A stretch of 16,112 nucleotides of DNA, taken from positions 1 through 16,112 of the forward strand of contig JBBHKE010000846.1 of NCBI GenBank assembly GCA_037447655.1. Reading direction: 5' to 3'. Position 1 is the stretch's first letter. Each line of letters begins with the position of its first letter. The position numbers and the translations under genes are program-made. The stretch is from Zygnema cylindricum (Eukaryota; Streptophyta; Zygnematophyceae; Zygnematales; Zygnemataceae). Of this stretch, positions 8,194 through 15,984 are shown piece after piece. The notes under the pieces were generated by a model. That model worked only from the letters and a program-made list of their open reading frames with translations, was not told the origin of the DNA and did no database searches.

Positions 8194-8402
8194 ATGGCTG
8201 AAATAGGCTATGGACAACAGGTTATGGGCCCACCACCATGGTTGCCCATATTTGATGGATCTAACTATCAGTATTAGAAGTGTGTGCTAGAGGGCTACTT
8301 CGAGATGATGGAACTAGTTGATGTGGTGGATGGGACTTTGACCGAAACATCGAGTGGATGGGAGAAGAAGAACCGTGAGTGTCTAAGGGTTATCAAGAAC
8401 TC
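8194..8402 (+). pseudogene. second, truncated copy of B gag start
   Basis: It is identical to 4385-4593, including the TAG that replaces the conserved Trp after NYQY. It breaks off after ...KNS at the junction with the A LTR. It is the start of the second unit of the B tandem; the rest was deleted. Confidence 0.85.
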
Positions 8403-8692
8403 ATTTTTTTTGTGCGTAATGACGTTCGCACCAAAATAATAACTAGTTCTATGTTCAGTTGTTCACATATTAGATAATCGGTTTCAAGACCATGTACAAG
8501 TTTAAATATGCATCAAACCCTATGTTTCTTAACGGACTTTTACAACAAACTTGTTAGAGCAAACGGCTAAGCCGTACTCTACCGGTCGGAGGTTCGAGTC
8601 CTGCCGGACTCAACCTTTTGTTGAGAGTGATATAAGTCACTCTTTAGTCCTGCCTGTTGAAATAAGGCAGCCATGGCTCAACCATCCTCTTT
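8401..8692 (-). repeat. element A 3' LTR, middle piece
   Basis: It aligns with 14798-15083 or so of the 5' LTR. Its left edge is the B deletion junction with TC microhomology, and its right edge is the TCTTT duplication (8688-8692) of solo LTR C. It contains the tRNA-like module. Confidence 0.85.
8543..8619 (+). other. tRNA-like Pol III module, antisense inside A 3' LTR
   Basis: There is an A-box-like TTGTTAGAGC (8551-8560), a B-box GGTTCGAGTCC (8591-8601) and TTTT at 8616-8619. GAGTCC-TGCC-GGACTC (8596-8611) forms a perfect 6-bp hairpin overlapping the B-box. The T-arm stem has one mismatch, so it is weaker than in the 5' LTR copy. It is not a functional tRNA by inspection. Confidence 0.6.
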
Positions 8693-9737
8693 TGAAACTC
8701 TGAGACCTCCATAAGTCCTCAGAGTGGACAGCTTCCAAGAAGCCTCTAAGATAATCCTGACCCCTTTGTGTTTAAACAAAAATAACTGCCACCCTGGCAG
8801 ACAAAAACTATGACCACTTTCACCCCTATGAAGGCAAGACTCCCCTAAGTCGATAGCAAAAAGAATCTCTGAATTTGCTCCCCTGAGCAGTAAGTTATAG
8901 AGGGTCAAAGTTGACCTTTTGTACAGAATCTCTTTGAGAGAGAGGGTCCTATCTTCTAATTTTTCTAAGTCCTATCTCTCTCACAGACTCTATCTACTGA
9001 TGTACGGAACTAATTAGATTACTGTTCCGTACACAAAAGTACAGCTGCCGATGTACTTTATGTACGGATATTGTACGACATGGCCTAAATGTCCACACGT
9101 GGAATATCCGGATTCGCTCCTTTAATCCTCGGAGATGTCGCGCTCCAATGTTACATCGCCACGTGTCATCCGATGTGGCGATGTCCACAAACCGCGGAAT
9201 TCTCCTTCCGCGATCTCGGCGGTAATTCCGGCCGTCCGATTAAACTCGCATTTGATCGTAGCCGTAATAAATACATGCGCGGTATTTGTTTCGCTTACGA
9301 AATCAATGCGCGGTATTGATTTCTTATCCGTACCGCAATTCGTACTTTTACACTACCATATGTATGTATCCCGTTAACAGTTATAGTTAAATGACTTATC
9401 CTACGTGTACATGTTTAAATCATTATCGTACTATAAACTATGTAACACTACTTCTAGACTTAACGGCTAAGGCTACCGGCTATGTACTTTCTGACTGCCG
9501 GCAGGTACCAGGATCAAATCTTGTCGCCGCCACATATCTTTTAGTAATTTATCCCTAGACTAATATAAATTTCCCGTAAACCTAAGGATAGCCTAGGTAG
9601 CCATGGCTCTAGCTTCCTCTCCAATTTCTCAGTGACTGCGACAAGTTTGAGAGTTGGAGAGAGAAGTTAGAGGTAGACTGCCTCGGCTTCTTTATTTCTA
9701 TTCAGACCTAGAAAATAAAAAACCATTAATTTCTACA
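8693..9737 (-). mobile_element. solo LTR C (family 1, same family as D), 1045 bp
   Basis: On the minus strand it runs from TGTAGAAATTAATGG (9737) to CAGAGTTTCA (8693), collinear with LTR D. Perfect 5-bp duplications TCTTT flank it (8688-8692, 9738-9742), and removing the LTR plus one duplication restores collinearity with the A 5' LTR around 15083-15088. Absence of internal sequence with intact duplications is the standard result of LTR-LTR recombination within one element. It contains G-boxes at 9096-9101 and 9160-9165 and a 10-bp inverted repeat. Confidence 0.92.
9457..9542 (+). other. tRNA-like Pol III module, antisense inside solo LTR C
   Basis: A-box-like ACGGCTAAGGC (9463-9473), B-box-like GGATCAAATCT (9511-9521, two changes from the D copy GGTTCAAATCC) and TTTT at 9539-9542. 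The T-arm stem is weakened compared with D. Position and orientation in the LTR match D. Confidence 0.5.
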
Positions 9738-9875
9738 TCTTTATCCTTCAGTGACTACAACAAGAATGGTGGCTAGAGAGAGGAGGTGGAGGCAGGGATT
9801 CCGCCTTTTTCTTTTTCTTTTTATACTGATATATTTAGACCTTGAAAATACTCTATAAATCTTGTAATTTCAACA
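9738..9875 (-). repeat. element A 3' LTR, proximal piece (LTR 5' end)
   Basis: Read on the minus strand from TGTTGAAATTAC at 9875, it matches 15222 downward of the 5' LTR until the C insertion. It includes TATAAAAAG about 50 bp from the LTR start, a second TATA-like word present in both A LTRs. Confidence 0.88.
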
Positions 9876-9888
9876 CTCCCCTTATTTT
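9876..9888 (-). promoter_or_regulatory. polypurine tract of element A
   Basis: On the minus strand AAAATAAGGGGAG directly precedes the 3' LTR start TGTTGAAAT. It is identical to the PPT of D at 387-399. Confidence 0.85.
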
Positions 9889-9911
9889 CTAGTCTAACTT
9901 TAACTTCAAGT

Positions 9912-10440
9912 TTAGTCCACATATTTTGTGCAATATTTTAATTTGGGAGAAGGCACTCGTTTTGTCATCATATCAGCTACCATTTCCTCATCAGATCTAT
10001 ATAGAAGATTCACAATCTTATTCTCAACTTTTTCTCTTACAAAACTGAACCTTATGTCCAAATGCTTAGCCTTGAAATGATATTTTGGATTAGCTGCAAT
10101 TGCAATGGCAGCTTGATTATCACAAAACACTTCATGCACTCCTTTCTTCATATACCCCAGTTCTTACAACAAGGACTTGACCCACATTAACACTTTCACA
10201 ACAAAACAAGAGGCCATGTACTCAGCCTCTATAGTAGATTGAGCAACCACCTTTTGTTGCTTGCTTCTCTAACAACAAGCATGTTCCCCCACATACAACA
10301 CATACCCAGAAGTGCATCTTCTCATAGGTGCATCCCCATAACTAGCATCACTCCTAGTAGTGATATCAGTGTACTCTCCTCCCAAATGCAACCATAACTC
10401 TGTGGTTCCTACCAGATATCTCATGACTCTCTTCGCTGCC
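9912..10440 (-). pseudogene. element A RNase H domain, inactivated
   Basis: The copia RNase H follows RT. Visible motifs are RSDASYGDAPMRRCTSGY (first catalytic Asp, R-T-S-G-Y motif), AQSTIEAEYMAS (catalytic Glu), FCDNQAAIAIA (catalytic Asp), FKAKHLDI and VADMMTK. In-frame TAG at 10269-10271 stands where D has TGG (CWSSK), and a TAA follows in the segment after KSLL. The catalytic residues survive, but the domain cannot be read through. The sequence is close to the D RNase H, so A and D belong to one lineage. Confidence 0.85.
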
Positions 10441-11460
10441 TCCCAATCTTTCTTCTTAGGATTGTTAAGACTCCTACTGATGACTCCTACTGCTGCCGCT
10501 ATGTCTGGCCTTGTACAGTTTATAAAGTAGATCAAACTTTGTACGACTTGTCTATAAAGAATAGACTTTATATATTCTCTCTCTTCTGGACTCAACTGAT
10601 CATCTAAGATTACCACTCCTGCTACACTCCCATCACTTACTTTCTTCAAGTCCATGGGAGTGGTACAACTATTTGCCTTTTCTATCTGGAATTTCTCAAG
10701 CATATTACCTATTGCTTCTTTCTGAGTAAGTTTGATAATCCTTTTCCCCCTATCTCTCTCCATTTGGATCCCCAAAATATATCTTGCCTCACCTAAATCC
10801 TTCATATCAAATCTACTTCTAAGATCTTTTTTTAACTTATTCATATTTTCCAAAGATTTACTCAACACAAGCACATCATCCACATAAATTGCAATAAAAA
10901 TGACACCATTCTCATCTTCAAACATATAGATAGAATGGTCAGAGCTGATCCGGATATATCTTAGACCGGTGAGAAACTCATCTAGTTTCTTATTCCACTA
11001 TCGGGGATCCTGCTTCAGTCCATATAAGGACTTTATGAGTCTGCAGCCTTTGCTCTTTTCTCCTTCCTCCACAAATCCCTCAGGTTGCCTCATGAAAATT
11101 TCTTTTTCTAACTCACCATTAAGAATGGGAATCTTAATATCTATCAGGTGTATTTCCAGGTTTTATGTGCTGCCCGACTAAGGAGAATCCTTAGTGATGG
11201 GAACCGAACAACCGGAGCAAAAGTCTCATCATAGTCAATCCCGTCCTTTTGGGTGAACCTCTTTGCTACCAATCGAGTCTTATATCTTTGAATGGAATTA
11301 TCTGGGTCCATTTTTAGTTTAAACAACCATTTGCAGCCTATCGGTTTTTCTGTCTGGAGGAAAGTTCGCTAGTTCCTAAGTATTTGCTTCCATGATGGAG
11401 GCCATCTCATCATTTATGGCTCTTATCCATCTGTCTTTCTCCGGATTTTTTATTGCCTAT
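10441..11460 (-). pseudogene. element A copia reverse transcriptase (RVT_2), inactivated
   Basis: The order on the minus strand is an entry segment (AIKNPEKDRWIRAINDE), FKLKMDPDN..RYKTRLVAKRFTQKDGIDY and ETFAPVVRF (11144-11326). The active-site Asp segment LIDIKIPILNGELE and QPEGF, KSLYGLKQDPR follow, then YVDD (10875-10886) and DLGEARYILGIQ, then the connection region SLIYFINCTRPDIAAAVG. YVDD and the first Asp are intact. A TAG replaces the usual residue after KQDPR and before W, and the 11144-11326 frame differs from the main gag-pol frame, so at least two indels lie around it. It would have copied the element's RNA into cDNA in the particle. Confidence 0.87.
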
Positions 11461-12900
11461 GAGTATGATTGAGGCTCATCTGGGTGAGATAGCTTAGTTA
11501 CCTTGTGAGCGGCCTGTTTTTCTTAAATGCTTTTGCTGCTCCTTCTCCACCCCTCAAACTTTGAAGCTGGGATGGAGGGAAGTCTTAGATTTATCCTTAC
11601 AGTCTCATCGGCTCCCTTATCCATAAAAGCCGGTTTGGGTTCCTCGTATTGTGTCTCCTCAAAGTCCATAGGAATATGTGAGGTTTCCGGTGGATCTCTT
11701 GTGTCTAGAATCTCCCCTAAATGTGCAATCCCTGTTTCACTCATGTCTCTTTCGGGAAAGATGGAGTCCTCCTCACCTTCGTACTCAAATCTGATTTTTC
11801 TCTTTTTGGTACATTTAAAGGGGTCAAATGACTTTCGTTCATCTATGACAACTAGGTGTTTGACTAAAATGATATCTTTCTTTGCTAAATCATAGACTGT
11901 ATATCCGTTGACATCCTTATCATATCCTACAAAGTATCCAGGTTTTCCCTTAGCATCTAGTTTCTAGTTTTTCCTATCCGTGTCAAGACTGTAAACTTGG
12001 CTAATGAATACTTTAAGGTGAGAGATATCTGGTTTCCTTCCAACCCATCTCTCATAGGGTGTCACTCCCTTTACAGATGAGGTAATGAGTTTATTCTCAA
12101 TGTTGCTGGCACAGTTTATGGCTTCTACCCAAAATCTCTTTCTTATTTTCTTGTTGGCCAACATAATGCATGCACTATCTCCTAGTGTTCGGTTCAACCT
12201 CTCAGTTACCCCATTTTGATTAAGGTTATATGGTACGGTTTTCCAGTGTTGAACTCCCTCATCTCTCAAGTATTACTCAAAATGGTTAGAGGTATATTCC
12301 CCCCCATTATCACTCCATAATCTCTTAATGGGGGTTCCATACAACTTCTTACTCCATGCTTTATATTCTTTGAAGTAAATTGATGTTTTAGACTTCGTTT
12401 TTAGGAAGTACACTCTATTGTATCTAGACCAGTTATTGGTTATTTTCAACATAAACCTCTTTCCTCTAACCGAAGGTACTTTTGCAGGTCCCTAGATATC
12501 TGTGTGGATCAGATCTAGTACTTTCTCACCTCTATATGTGGCGGCTTTGGGAAAGGGAAGTCTGTGAGCCTTACCTTGATCACAACCACTACAATCATCC
12601 ATCATTTCATTATCCCCAAACTGAATGCCTTCTATTACCCCAAGCTTTTTTATTTCCCTCAACCTATCAAAATGTACATGCCCCAATCGCTTATGGCAAA
12701 TCATCATCTTTGGAACACTAACATAGTAAGCATTCTTCTTTTCATTACACAGGTTAAGCCTAAACATTCGTTGGCTACTGTTATCTGCCCTGAAGTAAAC
12801 TTCATCCACATACTTAGCTGTAAAGACTCCTTTTCTATTGAAGGTATCAAACTCTTTGTCATGTAACACAGACGTAGAGACAAGATTTTTACTCAGCTGA
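11461..12900 (-). pseudogene. element A integrase and linker, inactivated
   Basis: The gag-pre-integrase/zinc-binding part comes first: CHKRLGHVHFDRL with the later CSGCDQGKAHRLPF (H-H-C-C pattern). The catalytic core follows, with Asp in LIHTDI, Asp in SDNGGEY and Glu in QNGVTERLNRTL (D,D35E type), then NKLITSSVKGVTPYERWVGRKPDISHL. Stops in the main frame: TAG at 12492-12494 right after HTDI (many copia enzymes have Trp there), TAA near 12270 and TAG at 11964-11966. The stretch 11523-11960 is the low-conservation, acidic INT-RT linker (ETSHIPMDFEETQYEEPK), with a TAA at 11523. The catalytic triad is present in pieces. Confidence 0.87.
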
Positions 12901-13299
12901 GGAATGTAGAATACATCAAAGAAGGTGAGTTTAGAATTCTTTCCCTCCTCTAAGACTTTGAGATCTACCGATCCCACTAGATCTGTTGTAACCACTCTCC
13001 CATCCCAATATTGTATTTCTACATTAGGGATTTTTCTTAGCTTAGTAAAGAGATGTTTATCACGACACATATGCATGGATGCACCTGAGTTGATAATCCA
13101 TCCTTCCTTTGGAGCCTCCCAAATTGCTCCGAGAGCACACTTTTGTTTGCGAGGGATCTCCTTCTCCTCAAGACTCTCGTCAAGAATAAGCTCCCCATCC
13201 TTCTCCTTAGAGGACTCGTCCTCGGTTTCTCCTGTCAATTTTGTGACCACAAGTGCCTTCTTCTTCCCTCTGGAAGAACCCCATCCACGGTTCTCTTTG
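12901..13299 (-). pseudogene. element A aspartic protease region, catalytic Asp replaced
   Basis: The retroviral-type protease motif of copia elements, usually W-I-[LI]-D-S-G-A-[ST], reads WIINSGAS here (codon AAC at 13089-13091). The catalytic Asp is therefore Asn, consistent with a single G-to-A change from GAC. Nearby FDVFYIPQLSKNLVS is a normal copia protease-to-integrase feature. The frame is open through this stretch, but the enzyme would be inactive, blocking Gag-Pol maturation. Confidence 0.8.
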
Positions 13300-14213
13300 A
13301 GCCTCGGCTGTGATAGGTTGACACAATCTGCTATGAAGTGTCCAGGCCTTTTGCAAAAATGACAAAGACCCTTTGGAGGCCTTGGTCTTTCAGAGTGATC
13401 TCTTACCCCTTTGTACGGTTTTTTCGTGTCATTCCCCCATCGATCCCCTCTTGCAGCTAGAGCTTGAATGCTCTTTCCTCCTCTCCTAATATCCATTTTG
13501 TTTTCCTACAGAAGTATCATCCGGACCACTATATTGCACTTCCATGAACTATGAGTCATTTCGTGTTCTCGGTACACTATGTTCTCGTACTCGTCCGGTA
13601 ACTTCATGATGAGAGTATTAACTTTCATCTTCATTGTACGTGTCCACCTGGCACTTTCCATCTCTATATACAAACAAGAGAGATCATTACAATAATCTAA
13701 CATCTTTCCTCCTTTGTAAGTGTAACTCACGAGCTTTTGCTCAGGCAACTAGAGCTCCTGAATTGTACCTGCTCTATAGCTCTCCACCAAACTCACCAAA
13801 AACTCCTCGACATTGTAAATGTGAAGGTGAGGGGTGACCAAAGCTTGAGTAAGGTGCCTTAGAATGAAGTTATTGGCAACCATGTTTATGTCTTCCCACA
13901 TTTGAGTATTGTTCTCTGCGGTCTTCACGACAGCCGCTTCCGGTGCCGTGGAAATAGGAGTGAGGGGTGTATCATTCCCTTTCCCCTTTTCGGACACACT
14001 GCTGTCCCCATCATTTTCCTCCTCCGCTAAAGCTGTCGCTGCTGCAGGAAACCTTACTCCTCCAAATCTTGGTGGAGTTCTCGAAGGTGGACGTTTCCCT
14101 TGTCCACTGACGATACCCAAGTATCGTTTTTCGTACAAAGCCCCCATTATCATGGCTTCCCAATAGATGAACCTAGATCCATTGAAGGTAGGCACCCTAA
14201 AAGGTGGGCCCAT
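13300..14213 (-). pseudogene. element A gag (capsid and nucleocapsid), inactivated
   Basis: The first available ATG is at 14213 (MGPPFRVPTFNGSRFIYWEA, with the conserved copia gag Trp intact). Then come a Ser/Pro/Glu-rich stretch of low conservation, an alpha-helical capsid-like part (MWEDINMVANNF; LPDEYENIVY) and a CCHC knuckle CHFCKRPGHFIADC (13323-13364). Two in-frame TAG codons interrupt it (just above 13745 and at 13506-13508), and the same frame continues into pol. Compared with B, about ten N-terminal codons upstream of the MGPP segment are missing because the LTR joins gag directly. Confidence 0.82.
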
Positions 14214-14432
14214 AACCAGCAATTATGTGTCCTCCATTTGACTACATAATTCAAGAAGCCTCAAGATAGTTTTTAACTAACCAGCTTCAAGCCACAACCA
14301 CTGCTGCCCAAAAAGGCAAACTGACAGTCTGGCTATTCCCTTGTGCAGCTTGGACTCCCCTGAGTCCGTAGCAAAAAGAATTACTAAAAAAGGCCAACCA
14401 GCCGATAAGTTATGAGGTGGCAAAAATGCCAA

Positions 14433-14440
14433 TTTATATA
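14433..14440 (-). promoter_or_regulatory. candidate TATA box of A 5' LTR
   Basis: TATATAAA on the minus strand lies about 785 bp into the LTR, followed by a U5-like stretch of about 200 bp that is conserved between families. In the 3' LTR piece the word is TGTATAAA (near 2960). The alternative TATAAAAAG near the LTR start would give an unusually short U3. Confidence 0.4.
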
Positions 14441-14672
14441 AACTCTCTAAGAGAGTGCTGACTGTCTACCCAAAAATGGTAAGTCTTAACTCCTCTCACA
14501 ATCCCTATCTATTGCAGTACGAACCAATCAAATAACTGTAAAGTATAGAAAGGTACTATGGCCGATGTTTTTTCTTTACGGCCTGTGTATCACAAGGCCA
14601 CTGAGTGGACGCGTGTCACCCTTCCACTCGTCCGTATGTTCCACGAAATTCTTGCGACCAAATGGTATCCCT

Positions 14673-14699
14673 CCACGTGGTGCCACGTCATGCCACGTC
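14673..14699. promoter_or_regulatory. three CCACGT elements at exact 10-bp spacing (G-box/ACGT-core cluster)
   Basis: CCACGTGG, CCACGTCA and CCACGTCC have ACGT cores at 14675, 14685 and 14695, one helical turn apart. ACGT cores are the known target of plant bZIP and bHLH factors in light, ABA and stress responses. They lie upstream of the TATA candidate, in the U3. Confidence 0.55.
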
Positions 14700-14940
14700 C
14701 ACAAAAGCCAAAGTGACCATTCCGCGATCTTGGTAGTGATATATGCCGTTGGATTAAATTCGACATTGAATGTCGGCCGTCGAAACAAATGTCCGAATCA
14801 TTTGTTTCGTGGGAAATGACGTCCGCACCGAAACTCTAACTAGTTTTATGTTCCGTTGTTCACATTTTAGTTAATCGGTTTCAAGACCATGTACAAGTTT
14901 AAATATGTATCAAACCATATGTATCTTAACGGACTTCTAC

Positions 14941-15016
14941 GACAGACTGGTTAGAGCTAACGGCTATGCAGTACTCTACCGGTGGGAGGTTCGAGTCCTT
15001 CCGGACTCAACCTTTT
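14941..15016 (+). other. tRNA-like Pol III module, antisense inside A 5' LTR
   Basis: This is the best copy. The D-arm-like GACTGGTTAGAGC has A-box TGGTTAGAGC at 14948-14957, the B-box GGTTCGAGTCC is at 14988-14998 in a T-arm stem GGAGG/CCTTC with one G-T pair, and TTTT is at 15013-15016. GAGTCC-TTCC-GGACTC (14993-15008) is a perfect 6-bp hairpin. A-to-B spacing (40 bp) suits a Pol III type 2 promoter. No full acceptor stem is found. Confidence 0.62.
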
Positions 15017-15852
15017 GTTGAGAGTGATATAAATCACTCTTTAGTCCTGCCTGTTGAACTAAGGCAGCCATGGCTCAACCACCCTCTCTATCTTTCAGTG
15101 ACTACAACAAGTATGGTGGCTAGAGAGAGGAGGTGGAGGCAGGCTGTCCGCCCTTTTCTTTTTCTTTTTATACTGATATATTTAGACCTAGAAAATACTC
15201 TATAAATCTAGTAATTTCAACATCGCTTACAACCCTTCACCATGACGTGTCACGCTAGAGTGGAAAAAAGAGTCATGTGTCACACTGGAGTGGAAAAAAA
15301 GTGAGATAGTAAATGATAACGAAAGTGACATTGTGGTATGTTAGAGTGACCTAAAAAAGCGGATTGTCAGCTGCGTATAATTTTACCACATATTTATACA
15401 CATGTACATGTTAGAAACTCACGTACAGCACATGTACTTAGCATCGTGACCAATTCGTTGCTTATACATTTATTCTAAGGATGTACATAAAACAAAAGAA
15501 GACGAACTGTTTAGTGAACACGTCGTATTAATTCAACAAGAGTCCAATAGTGAGGCGACGTTAAACGAAACGTTATGTTGACATACATAAATTTCTACTG
15601 GATTCCAACATTCAAACGAGGTGAGGTTTGTTTCCCCAGCAAAGGCATACGCGTGCATAATAACAACACGCAAAATAATAAAACACGCCGTCTAATTAAC
15701 AATCCGTTCCAACATTGTGGCGGCGATGCGCTTCTGTCATCGCTTTGACTACTCCTACTATTTAGCGGCAAGAGCATATTCTCGCCACCACCGTAAAACC
15801 ATCGTAACCATACTGAGGCGACGACACAATATTGTCGCCATGCATTAGGTTA

Positions 15853-15889
15853 TGATTAAAGCGACAAGTCACTCTGTTCGCTTTTATCA
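15853..15889. repeat. 12-bp inverted repeat (hairpin), 13-base loop
   Basis: TGATTAAAGCGA (15853-15864) pairs with TCGCTTTTATCA (15878-15889) at 11 of 12 positions. Just upstream GGCGAC (15817-15822) and GTCGCC (15834-15839) form another stem. The function is unknown; it may be part of a small inverted-repeat element. Confidence 0.5.
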
Positions 15890-15984
15890 TAAAACACACT
15901 TTCATCAATTACAATGTACCAAAGGGGGAATAAACATCAACGACGATGCACTAGGGATGACAAGCATTCCATTTTTAAGTGAAA

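Larger units (their letters stand above)
3183..8402 (+). mobile_element. non-autonomous LTR retrotransposon B, partial tandem array (LTR-int-LTR-int')
   Basis: Two direct copies of an LTR of about 1.1 kb (3183-4281, 6993-8090) flank an internal region of about 2.7 kb, and the second LTR is followed by a second start of gag that stops at 8402. The first copy begins right after CTGAG in the A LTR. The second LTR follows a PPT directly, so one LTR is shared by two units. The internal region has gag and an NC-fused open frame but no protease, integrase, RT or RNase H motif in any frame I read, so B must depend on another element's enzymes. The right end, with any third LTR and the second CTGAG, was deleted together with 141 bp of the A LTR. 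The breakpoint has a 2-bp TC microhomology at 8401-8402. Confidence 0.8.
2745..15222 (-). mobile_element. Ty1/copia retrotransposon A, degenerate, with B and C nested in its 3' LTR
   Basis: A has the copia domain order gag, protease, integrase, RT, RNase H on the minus strand (14213 down to 9912), a PPT at 9876-9888, a 5' LTR at 14219-15222 and a 3' LTR in three pieces (2745-3182, 8401-8692, 9738-9875). TCGCT duplications flank it. By eye, the two LTRs differ at roughly one base in eight over the 438 bp compared, so the insertion is old. Almost all of gag-pol lies in one frame with scattered TAG/TAA stops. No primer-binding site is visible: the 5' LTR runs straight into gag. A 141-bp LTR segment (equivalent to 14657-14797) is missing from the 3' LTR at its junction with B. 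Confidence 0.85.
14219..15222 (-). repeat. element A 5' LTR (family 2, about 1004 bp)
   Basis: On the minus strand it runs from TGTTGAAATTAC (15222) to ATAATTGC near 14219, where it joins gag sequence without a PBS. It is the only unbroken copy of this LTR and the reference for the 3' LTR pieces. It includes TATATAAA, an ACGT-core cluster and a tRNA-like module. The terminal A of the expected TTGCA appears lost at the gag junction. Confidence 0.87.

Noticed and set aside
8543-8619. Functional tRNA gene
   Set aside because: B-box and A-box are present, but there is no matching acceptor stem or proper anticodon arm, and it is part of an LTR repeat.
12925-13362. Long plus-strand ORF opposite A protease/NC
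   Set aside because: It is the antisense shadow of the gag-pol frame, which carries recognisable zinc knuckle and protease motifs.
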